64,000 nt of DNA from Zymoseptoria tritici IPO323 (GCF_000219625.1 NC_018217.1:3100001-3164000); one strand, 5' to 3'. Shown: positions 1-10,868, counted from the first letter of the stretch. The notes: generated by a model not told the origin, from the sequence alone. Numbers and translations: made by a program.

Positions 1-525
1 CGGCTAATTAGAGCGCCGAGAACTCCTTTAGTTTTAACGCTCTTAGCTATATATAGTATTACTATTTCGTTCCTTTTAATTATATAGCTACACCTCTTAG
101 TTAAGTAGTAGTAAAGGCTACTCCTCTGTTTACTAGCCCTTATAGTAACGTTTAGTTCGAGAGCTAGTAGCTATTACCTAAGGGGTAGGGGACTCTTCCG
201 CTCCGGCGACAAATTTTTTGCTCCTACCTAGTTAGGAAGTTATAGAAAAGTTCCTAATCGGGCTTAGCGCGAAGCCCGGAAATAGGGCTATATTAACAAT
301 TTATCTTTTGCTTTATTTATTAGCGGTAGAAAGGGTAGCTTAGTAAAGGGGCTCGAGTATTCGTTTCTCCTTCTATTAACTACTTCCTTTAGCGTCCTTA
401 GTTCGAGCCGATCCGGAGAGCCCTTTTACTAAGGCTACTAGCGTTAGTAAGACTTTATCTTTTTAGTCGTCGGAGAACTTCCATTTTTAGTTTAGCGTCA
501 AATTTTGCTTAGTTATTTTCAGTAT
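1..525. repeat. RIP-degraded repeat relic at left edge
   Basis: TpA-saturated DNA almost without CpA or TpG. In the first 240 bases I count about 37 TpA against 2 CpA and 2 TpG, while CpG remains common. That is the product of repeat-induced point mutation acting on CpA (and TpG on the other strand). No readable protein survives in any frame. Base composition returns to normal at about 500-540. A short inverted repeat (cgggctt and aagcccg around 259-278) is present. It is probably the end of a transposon continuing to the left, of unknown family, and it is more strongly mutated than the copia element further right. Confidence 0.7.
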
Positions 526-540
526 CCGAGTGTGCTTTCC

Positions 541-1215
541 TTTTGTGCTCCTCAGATACGTTTGGTGAATCCAGTTCCGAAAAGTTCTCACATCTGCTCA
601 TTCGTGACTCAAAATGCGGACAAGGGTTAAGTCGCTTGTTCAGCTCATTCGAGCTCATTCATGTGAGGTCCCTTCAGCAGAATTGTATCAATAGATCCAG
701 CAGAGTGGCTCAAGTCCCGGCAGTCGTGCTTCAGTAGGTTTGTGGCTTGCGACGCCCGCTAGCGGTACAACCGCATGATCCAGTGCATTTCCAGACCATG
801 GTAGTGGCCATAGTGACACCGATCTATCCAGAGTAAGTGTCACCCTTGTGGCGGTCTCATCTTAGCGGTGCCACCGTGTGGAGAAGCCTGTTCGCCGAAA
901 AGCGGGTCATCCCACGGATGTGGTTCTGTCCCAGTCGTACGGCGGGCAGTTCGTGGCGCTTCACTTGAAGAAGATGGCTGAACTATCCTTAGTGGTGACA
1001 CTGTTCGGTCCAGTGCGAACGCTGTTCTTGCAGCGGCGGGATGGCACGGTCCTGCCAGTGTTGTACCGCATCCAGTCGAGGGCTTTGTGCGCGATTTGTG
1101 AAGCGTTGGCGTCCGCAGATGCATTGAGGGTCGAAAGGAAAATGTTGACAAGGCCGATGTACGTGACGTCACAGCACGGCGATGGCCTCCAGGCAGTGAT
1201 AGTCGTGTTTGTGGA
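541..1215. other. Intergenic, no supported gene
   Basis: Normal-composition DNA between the RIP relic and the 3' end of the SLD7-like gene. Short open frames here lack splice or homology support. I see nothing specific. Confidence 0.5.
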
Positions 1216-2701
1216 TCATGGCAAGAACTTATCGCGCTCGGCAGTCTTGCTCAAGCTGGGCGTGTTGGACTTGCTACCATTGCCCATGAAAGCATTGACG
1301 AACGGGTTCCCTTTCTCTGAGCCAGGTAGAGCCGAGGAGCCGAACAGCTTTCTTCCACCTGGAGTGAATTTGTCGTCGTCCTCCTCGGCTTCCAACGTCA
1401 GCGGATCGTTGCAAAAGACTGCCAGAAGCCTATCAACGGTTGCTCGCAGAGCTTCGGTGTGGATCTGCAGCGAGGAGTCCGCGATTTGCTTCCGGAAAGC
1501 CAGACATGTTCCTTTGAAAGCTTGGTGGTAGATCAACTTGTACTCCTCGGACTGCTTGCGCTCGTTCTCCAGATCTTCAAAGCTCGTATCGAGCGCTGGA
1601 GAGGCGGCTGCGGAGTTGGCGCGTGATTTACGAGTCTTCATCTGAACCAGACCGTACAGACGCATGCCGGCCATGACTACCTTGGCGATGTAGTCTTTGT
1701 TCTTCTGCTCAGTGGACGACGCTGGGCTTGTCACCACGCTTGGTGCACTCTGCATTCGCGAAAGCGTAGACTTCTTGTTCGCAGCGGGTACGGACGGCTC
1801 CCTGACACTGAAGGAGTGGTTGGACGCTACACTTGGTGATCTCGATAGCGGTCGACTTTGCAGAGGCACTGAGTGCGTATTGCTGATCGACCTGCGGTGC
1901 TTGAGGCTTGCATGCACAGCCATGTCCGCATTCATGCCCGATGCTGCTGCTGCAGAAACTCCTGCACCGCCTTGTCTGCGGGCCTGACGTTTACGCTCAG
2001 TTGCTTCATCGAATGCATCGGCCGCACTCTTCCGCTTTCTGACTGGTGGCCGATTTATGACCTCCGTAGGTTTTGAAGGGGAAGTCAGAAACGTTGCCAC
2101 GACATCATCTGCTTCGCGACCTGGAGACGTCGGAGGCGTGAGGTCGCTGACATGGAGCTCAGAGCAGAGCGGGAGAGCATGAAGTCGTAGCCGAGGAGAT
2201 GGCTCAGCGTAGAGGTGACTCTCCGGGGAAGACGTTGGCGGCGTGAGTGGTTGTTGCTCATGCGAAGGTGCATCTCGTGCTGCGTAGAACAATAGCTCTG
2301 TCACTCTTCGTCCGGACAGTATTTGTGGTGCAGACTTCGCATTGTTTACTTCAACGAGTATTCCCAGAGGCGAATCCGTCCTGGCACTCTGCCACCATGT
2401 CGTTTGTTGTCCATTGCGATTTCCAAGCAGTATGTTGGAGAACCACGACTCGGTGGCATTTTCTGCTGTCGACACAGACAACGCTTTGCCAATCGATAAA
2501 TATAGAGGAACTCGTTCAACCTCGACAAGGGATAGAAATCGTAATGATGCACCGGCCGGGAGGCAATCTGGCGTATCGGATTGAAGGAATATGTCTTTCG
2601 TGCGCGATTAGTCGTGTTCTTGAGACGATATCCGCTTCGATCATACCTCCCAGTACCTCTCCTCCTCCCAAGGCGATGTCGCCGTGCCACACTGACTCCA
2701 T
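1216..2701 (-). CDS. SLD7-like DNA replication regulator (two exons)
   Basis: Exons complement(2647..2701, 1216..2567), 468 aa. The long 3' open frame has no usable ATG. A 79-base intron (GTATGA...CGCCAG) joins it in phase to a short first exon beginning MESVWHGDIALGGG. The protein has an ordered N-terminal part (a stretch reading VERVPLYLSIGKAL, then TESWFSNILL), a long Ser/Pro-rich middle with two LTPPTS motifs and a basic patch (RPPVRKRKS), and a helical C-terminal part around residues 320-420 containing YKLIYHQAFKGTCLAFRK. That architecture resembles fungal Sld7 C-terminal-domain proteins, partners of Sld3 in loading Cdc45 at replication origins. The family call rests on recalled motif resemblance, so it is moderate. 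The gene is divergent from the mitochondrial release factor, with 173 bases between the two starts. Confidence 0.5.
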
Positions 2702-2874
2702 CGATAGATGAAATGCATGAGATATATCGAGACGTGAAGTGTTGTCCTTTGGGAGACGCGACTGCCAAGTCAAATTTGGCGCGAAATAGCCGCGCTGTGA
2801 CGTCGATGCTGACATCTCTCGCCTGAACCTTCAGAGGGCTACGATTGACATCTTGCTCTGTATCACACACGACA

Positions 2875-3411
2875 ATGTTTGTTCGGAGACTGTACAGTAA
2901 CGTCAATGTAGTTCCCTCCTATTGGCGACTCGTACGCTCCTTCAGCTCCCGCCATGCGCTATTTGAGAAACCTCTCCCGCCTCGAGTTGTCATCGTGGAG
3001 TCGGACATCACAGAGGCATTCCTCAAAGGCAGCGGTCCTGGAGGGCAGAAGATCAACAAAACTTCATCAGCTGTACAATTGAAGCATTTGCCAACAGGGA
3101 TCGTGGTCAAATGTCAAGAGACTCGAAGTCGGGCGCAAAATCGAAAGTTGGCACGACGGATACTGGGAGATCGGCTAGAAGAGATGGAGAAGGGACCACA
3201 AAGTCGAACAGCCTTGAAGGCGGAGAGGGATCGAAAGAAGAAAGCGAGTGCGAGCAAGAAGTCGAAGCGGAAGTACCGCGAGTTGGAGACTGGCAAGACG
3301 GGTGAACAGGAATTGGATACTGCGGCGAAGGAGCACGGCAGTACAGATGACTTGATTGAGGGTGAAGGACCTGCGCCGGCCGACGAGACTAAAGCTACCG
3401 GCGTGAACTGA
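2875..3411 (+). CDS. Mitochondrial GGQ peptide-release/ribosome-rescue factor
   Basis: 178 aa from the ATG at 2875; the frame is open 10 codons further up but without an ATG. The N-terminus (MFVRRLYSNVNV, then RLVRSFSSRHALF) is Arg/Ser-rich without acidic residues, as in a mitochondrial presequence. It is followed by an RF-1-type catalytic domain with GSGPGGQKINKT at about residues 52-63, where GGQ contacts the peptidyl-tRNA ester. The Lys/Arg-rich tail (RDRKKKASASKKSKRKY) is typical of rescue factors. The codon-recognition domain of full-length RF1/RF2 is absent, so this belongs with the short C12orf65/ICT1-like proteins that release stalled mitoribosomes. Some substrate details are inference. 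It shares a short promoter with the SLD7-like gene. Confidence 0.85.
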   Translation: MFVRRLYSNVNVVPSYWRLVRSFSSRHALFEKPLPPRVVIVESDITEAFLKGSGPGGQKINKTSSAVQLKHLPTGIVVKCQETRSRAQNRKLARRILGDRLEEMEKGPQSRTALKAERDRKKKASASKKSKRKYRELETGKTGEQELDTAAKEHGSTDDLIEGEGPAPADETKATGVN

Positions 3412-3614
3412 AGTGAATGAAAGTCGCAACCGCATGATCCTTCCACGTGCTCGCCAAGGCTTTCTGTTTGGACGGCGAGCGTTTGCTCCTTCTCCTTGCA
3501 AACAACCACGACTGCGCCAACGAACTACAACACCTCCGTTCAACATCGACTTGGGACTCTTCTTCCTCACACCTCCATCCCACTCAACCCAAGGAATAGT
3601 CTAAGCCACAAATC

Positions 3615-4117
3615 ATGAGCGCCGATTATCTCGGTCTGCGCGAGCAGATTCTCGGTACGTCCTTGGCTGCAACTTTATAAGGACGATCTGACTGACACGC
3701 ACGATAGCGAACGCCCGCCTCATGGTCAAGCCGCTCGACGCCGCTCCTCCATCTCAGCCGACTCACGGTTGCCTGGTGCCGTCGATGCACTCCGCCGCGA
3801 CACTCACCAATCCGAACACCACCACTTCACCAGCTCAGATGCCAGCAATCGGATCCAGCAAGCTCGAGGTCGTCATCTTCGGACACACGGAGTACACCGC
3901 CGCTATCATGGTGGGAATCACACCCGCGATCGAAGGAGCATCGGGCGCTACCCCAGAAGCCGCTTTGCGCAAGTTGCTCCTCGCCACGTGCGAGCTCTTA
4001 CACGGCTTCATGCCCAAGGTCGGCGCGCACCAGCGCAACATTCACAATGGCGGAGTCTTCGACGAGGATACGATCTGCGTGGAGTTGATGGAGGCTCAGA
4101 GGAAGTCTTCTACTTAG
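3615..4117 (+). CDS. Small conserved-looking hypothetical protein
   Basis: Exons 3615..3654 and 3708..4117, 149 aa. The intron (GTACGT...GATAG, 53 bases) joins MSADYLGLREQIL to ANARLMVKPLDAAPP in phase. The first half is Pro/Thr-rich and probably flexible. The second half looks globular, with a beta-like run (KLEVVIFGHTEY) and a helix-rich part (EAALRKLLLATCELLHGFMP). No signal peptide or membrane segment is visible. I do not recognise the family. It lies 200 bases downstream of the release factor in the same orientation and ends toward the BTB gene. Confidence 0.6.
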
Positions 4118-4360
4118 GGATGATGCGCGACGGGTTCATCAGAGATATGGTGATGCGATTCAGCGTCAAGTGGTGTGCGACAGATAAGCGGTGGACGCAA
4201 CGAGCAATGGCAGGCTTGAAGAAGTGCTCGCCATCGCGGAGGTATGGAGAGAGCGCAGTCCGAAACGCAAACGACAGTTACTCAAGGTATCAAGCCCGGC
4301 CTCGCTCAAGACGTACCACAGTAACGGTACATGCCATGATCTACTGGATCCTACTGCTCA

Positions 4361-5154
4361 TCACTCGTCTCCACCAGCCTGGCTTTGGTTCTGGTTGTAT
4401 GTCAAACCCTCGCCCCAATCGAGCTTATTGTCCTCATCATCCTCATCCTCATCCACCTTCAATCCCTGCTGTTGTGCCTCCTTCATGATCGGCATCACGC
4501 TATCCTTCCTCGGTTCCGGGATAGCATCTGGTTGGACCTTCCACTTCTGCACGCACATGATCAAGTCCACAGCCAACTCTCCGTTGCTCTTCAAAGCCTT
4601 CTGCCAATGGTCCGGAATCCCTTCTCCTGTCACAAGCATCCTCGCCGCGCAAGACACCAGCAGCTGGCGCATAGGACTCTCCACTTCCGTGTTGGCATAG
4701 ATGTATTGCACTCTCCTCAAACTCGGCCATGAGTCTGTCTCGAGGTAGAAGATCCTCACGGCATCCAGAGCTTCGACGATCAATTTCTTGATCTCCCACT
4801 TCTCTCCCATAAGGTATAGATCCAGCAGAGGCGAAAGTTCGTCTTCAGACCGCGGCGTTGGGATGCGTTCGCTGTACAACCAGCCGACGAACATCTTGAA
4901 TGGCTCATCGTCTTCATCGGGGAGTCCGTAGTACTGCTCTTTCTTGCCGTTCGGTTTGGGCCGGAAAATGCTGCGGAAGAACTTCGACCGGTAGCAGAGG
5001 AGTTTCTCGTGCAGGACCCATCGGGTGTTGTCGCTGCCGACGTAGATGTCGACCATGTCTCGCGAGAGGAGCCTGTTGTTCACGTTCAGCTCACGAATCT
5101 TACCATCTTCTTGTTGTTAGTTCAGACTCACTCGTTGAGCGGTCGTTCACCCAT
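4361..5154 (-). CDS. BTB/POZ-domain protein (two exons)
   Basis: Exons complement(5132..5154, 4361..5072), 244 aa. The large frame has only GTG at its apparent start. A 59-base intron (GTGAGT...AACAACAG, with GCTGAAC as a likely branch site) adds a first exon reading MGERPLNE in phase. The BTB core follows at once: SRDMVDIYVG, then WVLHEKLLCYRSKFFRSIF, and a helical part with FKMFVGWLYS. The C-terminus is Asp/Glu-rich (VDEDEDDEDNK). Such short fungal BTB proteins are probably protein-interaction or Cul3-adaptor modules. No catalytic motif is seen and the partner is unknown. Confidence 0.75.
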
Positions 5155-5450
5155 TTCAGAACCCATGGCTTAATTGATGTCCAAATTCGTGGAGGAGGAA
5201 GCTCACGCCGGTATGGCGCGAGAACAGCAGACCTTCCGACATGATTCTTAAGGTAACTCTTGGGATGTGGTACAGGCAGGATCTTGAACGCTCCACTTCC
5301 AACTACATCCCTGCAATGTTTTTGCTTCGGGTACGTCACTGTGCTTCTTCGAACTTGGCGACTCCCTCTCCTCCTCATGATGCCTGTCCTAGGCGACGTA
5401 CAAATGATTGTGTTCTCAGGCTTGCTTGGTCCTTCTCGACATGGCAAAGC

Positions 5451-6640
5451 CTACGCCTCCCACGGTCCACATCCCTCCGCGACTTGGAACTCGCAGCCAG
5501 TCTTCCTCTTGATCTCCTCTACGCTCGTGTCTGGATGGTGATCCCTCAACGTCAGGCCCTTTTCGTCCACATCGAAGCAGGCCAGTTCCGTTACAATAGG
5601 GCGCACACAACTCGCTCCCGTCAATGGCAAATCACACTCGGCCTTGATCTTCGGATTACCATATTTGTCGCAATGTGTCTGTACAACCAAAACCTTGGTC
5701 TGCTCGGGGTTCGCAACCAAGTCCATCGCTCCGCCCATCCCTCTTACCATCTTCCCCGGGATCATATAATTCGCAAGGTCGCCGTACTGACTGCACTCCA
5801 GAGCTCCCAAGACCGTCATGGCGAGGTGTCAACCGCGGATCTGACCGAACGAGATGTCGGAGCCGAATTTGCTGGCACCTGGGATGGGTACGATGCTCTC
5901 ATTGCTGGCGTCGATCCAGTCGCATCGTCCTTTTCCCTTCTTCGGATTTCCACCGACGCCAAGTATGCGGCTCTTGGACTGCACGTACACGTGTCGACCG
6001 TCTTTTATGGCGTAGCGGGCTGCAAGAGTTGGCATTCCGACGCCGAGGTTACAGCTCGAACCGGGCGGGAACTCCTTCCCGGCATGCTGAGCTATGATGT
6101 TGCGGACGGTCTTCTCGCAATCTTGTGCTTGATCGTCATCACCCTCGTTGCGGAGAAATGGGATCTTGCCCGATGCCTCGCCTTTGAAGAGACGATTGAC
6201 ATGAAGACCGGGAAGATGTATAGACTCTGGGGCGAGGTCGCCCACTTCGAGGATTTCCTCAGCTTCGAAAAATGTGATTCGCGCAGCGGGGGCGACAATG
6301 CGGCTGAAGTTGAAAGACGTCCCTTTAAAGATACAATTGCCCGTCTTGTCGGTTTTCCACGCCTTGACCCAAGCGAAGTCCGCGATGTCGAAGGCCTCTT
6401 CCAAGAGATAGTCCTTGCCTTTGAAGCTCTTGACCTCCGGCGTTTTGTTAAAGGGAATAGCTTTTCCATTCGAGTCATACCGGGTAGGGAGCTTACCTTC
6501 GGCGTACAGCGTATTCAGGCCGGTTCGAGAGTAGAATCCGGGAATGCCGACTCCTGAACAGCGGATCTTTTCTGCGAAACTTCCTTGTGGGATGAGGTGG
6601 AATTGGATTTGACCGGCGAGGAATGCTTTGTGAGCGCGCA
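5451..6640 (-). pseudogene. Decayed succinyl-CoA:3-ketoacid CoA-transferase (SCOT)
   Basis: One reading frame matches SCOT-type family I CoA-transferases from about LAGQIQFHLIPQGSFAEKI through the beta part (NLGVGMPT, SFGQIRG, YGDLANYMIPGKMVRGMGG) to the usual C-terminus. Three lesions are visible. The first ~100 residues are missing: homology stops near 6638 and the next gene on the same strand ends at 6695, so no room remains for upstream exons. An in-frame TGA lies at 5829-5831 where a Gly codon is expected after IRG. The catalytic Glu of the SENG box is replaced by Lys (QSKSRILG, Lys codon at 5973-5975). An intact copy would transfer CoA between succinyl-CoA and a 3-keto acid in mitochondria. 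It is not RIP-type decay, because composition is normal. Confidence 0.8.
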
Positions 6641-6694
6641 AGCAGTTCGATCTATCGAGAAAAATGACAAAGACGCTCTGTCGATGCGTCAAGT

Positions 6695-8711
6695 TCATGG
6701 CTGCACTGAGTCCCAATCGAACGCATCAGAATTGTCCATGAAAGAGAAATCGTCCAGATTGATCGGGTAGTTCGGGTCCAGATATGCTGTAAAGAGGTCG
6801 TCCATACCAGAGAATAGAGCGACTCCGTCGTCCTGTGTAGCTTGTCCAGGAACTGACCCGTCCTCGCCGCCGTCGGCAGGAACAACCCTGGCCTCAGCTG
6901 TTCGGCCGTCGATCAGCGTGTCTGGTCTTGCTAGAGATGCTGTACAGTATCCTGGACTTTCTGCGCCGGTGGGAGCTATTCTTGAGATACGGAACGCAGC
7001 TAGATCGGTCGCCTTGTTCAACTCGTCCAGTACTTTCTTCGAGATCGAAGCAATAATATCAGCGCTTGCCCAAGTCCTTCGAAGCTTGTGTAATATCTGG
7101 TAGCACTCTCGGAAGTCGTCGCGCGCATCAACTTGTTGATGGGTGAGGTGTGATTGTCGCAGGTGCTGATATGAGACCGACAATGCCAGTGAAATAGCAT
7201 ATGGCAGGAGAGGAAGAGGCAGCAGTTGCGAGAATAAGTCAGACGCCATGAGCCGCTTGATCTCTAGGGTACACAAGCTTTGCCGTACGTACGATGCTGA
7301 CGAGCGTCGAATGTGCCGAACACCTCTTGACCGATGGGTCAAAACTCCAACAAGTAGATAGAAAAGATGCAATGTCGCCACCTGGTCTTCTGGCAGATCC
7401 CAGCCATGGCCTTCGTCGATGGCATCTTCAAAACTTGGGAAGTCCTCTTCCCAGCCAAGGATGCTCATATCTAGGTGTGGTCGATAGAAGCCAATAAGCT
7501 TGTTGAGAGTCTTGCAAATGGATAACCAGACTTCGAAGGCCGGAAAGCCGCTTTCACCTGGAGAATAAGGCTCGATGGACAGATCTACGTCTGACATCAT
7601 TACTGGTCTGCCGTAGATACAGCTGTATAAACGATCGAGACTCCACAGACACCAGAAAAGGAGCTGTGGCCGGGTTAGCGAGGTCGTTGACCATGACGAG
7701 TGATTGTAAGTGTACCTTGGATGAGCGCTCTTCACCTGAGGGTAGTCCAGCCTGCTGTGCAAGGTGGAGTGCTAGAGTCTGGCCGTAGTGTAGCGCTTGA
7801 ACAAGATACAGTGTTGCTTCTTCGCCACCATCCTGGCCTTCGGCATGAAGGGATGCAAGTGCCAGTATTCGTATGAGCGTGAGCTTCTCAAATTGAGCGG
7901 GTATCTTCAAGGCTGCTTTGACAGTTGTGTGCAATCTGCTGCAGAACTCCCGAGGGGCCAGTGGACCAGGAGAATCAGTTAGACGTAGGTGCGATGCAGC
8001 TTCAGCGTCTTTGGCTGCTGCGTTGCAGATGGCGTGCACTAGAGTCTCGTTCGCCATGCCTTCGGCGTGAGATTGTCTGAACTCGCTCTCACTAAGAATG
8101 GGCAGAACAGGGTGGATCCTTCGAAAGTAGATGTCGATCAAGGGAGGAATCATGGTGCTGTGGGGCTTGTAAGATATCTTGGGTTCGCTAGTTGAGTTGG
8201 TCGGGTTGTTTCTCTGCCGGATCAAGGCATCCCATTCGCCTCTGTCGACCCATACTCCCACAGTGCTAACACCTGGCGTTCGTGGCTGCGCTGAGTGAAG
8301 AAGAGTGGATCCCGGATGCTAGTTGCGAGGAGACGCAACAGTCAGTCGTGCTTGTTCATGCATACATGCCTTTGATTCAGTCCAGCGCGAGTGAATTCAG
8401 GGCTGTTGGTCGTGACCTACTTCATTACTTACCATGTCTGGAACGAATACGTGGGCTCGTTCCCTTCTTGAAGCGGTACTTCCTCCACTGACTTCACCAC
8501 TCGGCGGACTCGAACTGGATCTTTCCGTGTCATCTTGGTCTTTCGGATCGTCAAAATGTGGACATCGTTTCTGCAGTCGAAAAGTGTGAGTTGTATCGTG
8601 AGAACAAATCGTAGTCTTTACCTTTCTAGACCTGCAAGATTCGCATGCTTTTGCTAGGCGCTTTCGTTTCGCAGGATTGCCATTGTACTGATTTACGAAC
8701 GTCAACTCCAT
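6695..8711 (-). CDS. Fungal zinc-cluster transcription factor (four exons)
   Basis: Exons complement(8622..8711, 8433..8570, 7716..8318, 6695..7663), 599 aa; introns of 51, 114 and 52 bases all fall in phase 0. Splicing restores the DNA-binding head ACESCRSRKKRCPHF (about residues 22-36). The fungal-specific transcription-factor middle homology domain follows, with IDIYFRRIHPVLPIL and WCLWSLDRLYSCIYGRP. The last 40 residues are acidic and aromatic, a likely activation segment. Oddly, only three cysteines of a six-cysteine cluster are present (C23, C26, C33); the usual CX2CX6C second half is replaced by a Ser/Asp-rich linker. It is divergent from the NmrA-like gene across a 226-base promoter, suggesting a pathway-specific regulator. 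The target is inferred, not shown. Confidence 0.85.
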
Positions 8712-8798
8712 CGCCGCGTCGGCAAAAGGTTGAAGTTGTGGAAGTGAATTCGAACGATGAAGTTGAACTCCGGGGGCAGGTTCAGCCGGGGAAGTAAG

Positions 8799-8825
8799 CC
8801 GGCTAGTCCGGCTAGTCCGGCTAAT
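8799..8825. promoter_or_regulatory. Three tandem CGG-bearing 9-mers in divergent promoter
   Basis: Three consecutive 9-base units, ccggctagt, ccggctagt and ccggctaat, place CGG triplets at 8800-8802, 8809-8811 and 8818-8820, spaced CGG-N6-CGG-N6-CGG. CGG triplets are the core contacts of fungal Zn2Cys6 regulators. The block lies about 88-114 bases upstream of the regulator start and 113-139 bases upstream of the reductase start. It is a candidate operator controlling both. That function is inference. Confidence 0.5.
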
Positions 8826-8937
8826 GAAGGCATGCTTGTGAGATGCAACTGACCAACATCCATCAGCTCCTCTTCTTCCTCACCAATGTATCAAGACAAC
8901 ACATTATTGGCAGATCGATGATTGAAAATCTACAAGC

Positions 8938-9936
8938 ATGATGTCTGAAACCAAGAATATCCTCATCTTCGGGGCGACAGGCCTCATAGGCACTCACATC
9001 ACAAAGGCCATTCTAGACCACCAGAGCCGATGGTCGAGTGTTGCGGTATTCACATCTCCCAATACCGTGCAGACGAAAGCAGACGAAATAGCACATCTCA
9101 AAGCTCAACGCGTAAAGATAATCGAAGGCGACCTCACATCCGAATCCGATGTCAACAATGCCTACAAAGGCATCGACACGGTGGTTTCATGTGTCGGCAG
9201 GCCGGTGATCGACAAACAACTACTTCTCATCCAACTGGCGGACAAGCACCCGGACGTCCAGCGATTTTTCCCATCTGAATATGGCACAGACATCGAGTAC
9301 TGGCCCTCTTCTGCAAATGAGAAACCACATCAGCTCAAGCTCAAGGTCCGAGCGCTGCTCAAAACCATTCAGAACTTGGAGTATACGTACGTTGTGACGG
9401 GTCCATACGGAGATGCTGACGGTGGTCTATATCTCTCTGCGAAGAGTCCTGAGAGGGAGGAAGAGGGAACGTTTGATGTGAAGCGCAAAAGAGCCGTTCT
9501 GCTTGGCGATGGCAGGGGCAAGATCTCCCTCTCTACAATGAGAGACGTCGGCAAAATGGTGGTCGCTGCTTTGCTTCATCCAGAGGTTTCCAAGAACAAA
9601 GCACTGCATGTCAACTCTTTCACCACGACTCCAATTGAGCTGGCTGAGGAGTTCCAGAAGCAGACAGGCGAGAAGTGGGATGTGGCCTACACGAGTCTTG
9701 ATCGATTGAAGCAGCTTGAACAGCAGACCGGTGGCCCGTTGACGCTGCGCAGGATTTGGACAGAGGTAAGTGAAATCACGTCCCTATTAGACATCCACTG
9801 ACTTTCATCATCCGCTCTGAAGGGTGGCACACTTTACGATGAAAGGGACAACGAGCTCATCGGCTTGAAGGAAGGCGATGTTGACTCTCTCCAGACTGCT
9901 GTGGCACTCGCCATAAGTGTTCAAGCGAAGCTGTAG
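8938..9936 (+). CDS. NmrA/isoflavone-reductase-like NAD(P) oxidoreductase
   Basis: Exons 8938..9765 and 9823..9936, 313 aa; the 57-base intron (GTAAGT...CTGAAG) is phase 0 and removes a stop. A Rossmann glycine motif (GATGLIG, residues 12-18) follows the first strand NILIF. The body has the family's DVQRFFPSEYGTDIEY and the Lys-rich helix LKLKVRALLK, where the catalytic Lys of phenylcoumaran/isoflavone reductases lies. Length fits the family. The atypical short-chain fold binds NADP(H); members are either reductases of aromatic or secondary metabolites or redox sensors like NmrA, and sequence alone does not decide. ATG codons at 8938 and 8941 are both possible. It faces the zinc-cluster regulator and is probably co-regulated with it. 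Confidence 0.85.
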
Positions 9937-10863
9937 ACGCAGACGGAAGTCGATAGGAAGAACGCAGAACAGTGAAAGATCTGAGGTAAAACGCTTTGCT
10001 GAGAGCCCTTACTCAATAGCGTCAATCAGTCGCCTGCAATGCCACGATCTCGGTACATCTACGCTTTTCGTAGCAACTCGCTGCAGCTGAAGTGTGGTAA
10101 TGGTGTAACCATTACCCACATACCTTCGGAACAACCACACGCACCGCAAAGCCTGCTTCCAGCCAGTCCAGCCAGCAACGCAGTGAGCATCAAACATTGT
10201 CGGAGGCGATCAGGTCTCGTCTTCGTGCAGTTGATCGGGTTTGTGGTGTGGCTGACTTGTAGGCACGACATTCTCACCTGCACGCACGATGGCTACGCAG
10301 AGCTAGATATCTTCGGATGGTTGTCCGTGGATGAATGACGGGCAGGATCACGCTGTGTGCATCATTGCATGGGCATGTACCGGACTTTCCAACGCGTGGC
10401 CGGCACGAGCGTGGTGGTACGGCAGCAGTGGAGCGAGAGAATACTGTGTTACGTCCGATGCTGTGCAAGGGAAGGATTTTCTTTGCATGACGTATTGATG
10501 TTCTGGTAAGAGAAGGATTGTTTGCTTAAAGGAGGTGTTGTTCTGTTGGAGCTGAGGTGCTATCATGTCTCGAGAGTTGCAGCTCACGTAAAGCGGTGGC
10601 CCTTCCAGAGTCGTGAGCGACCTGCTCGATCTCGGCACCACCGAGTGTGGATCAGATGCTGGCGTGGACCTTTGAAAATGCGGAGGTCAATGGCTAGCAA
10701 ACTGCGGATGGAAGCGCGTGAAGTGGATATCTAGCGGTGCGGCATGCAAAGGAAGGAGGGGAGAAAGGCTTGTAAATCATGCAGGCAACCGGGAGACGAG
10801 GCGTGGAGGAATGAAAGTTTTTTCGTGGATGACAATCCTTGCGGACGCGGGGGAGGACGTGGG
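9937..10863. other. Intergenic flank of the copia insertion
   Basis: No supported gene. Short open frames occur on both strands without splice or motif support. The right end (10864-10868) is the target-site duplication of the retrotransposon. Confidence 0.5.
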
Positions 10864-10868
10864 AATGG
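10864..10868. repeat. Target-site duplication, left copy (AATGG)
   Basis: AATGG directly before the 5' LTR, identical to 17099-17103 directly after the 3' LTR. A 5-base duplication is what copia-type integrases make, and its perfection shows the two LTRs still belong to one insertion. Confidence 0.9.

Noticed and set aside
5241..6557. 438-codon plus-strand frame
   Set aside because: Antisense shadow of the SCOT pseudogene; the protein has no recognisable features, and the true homology is on the minus strand.
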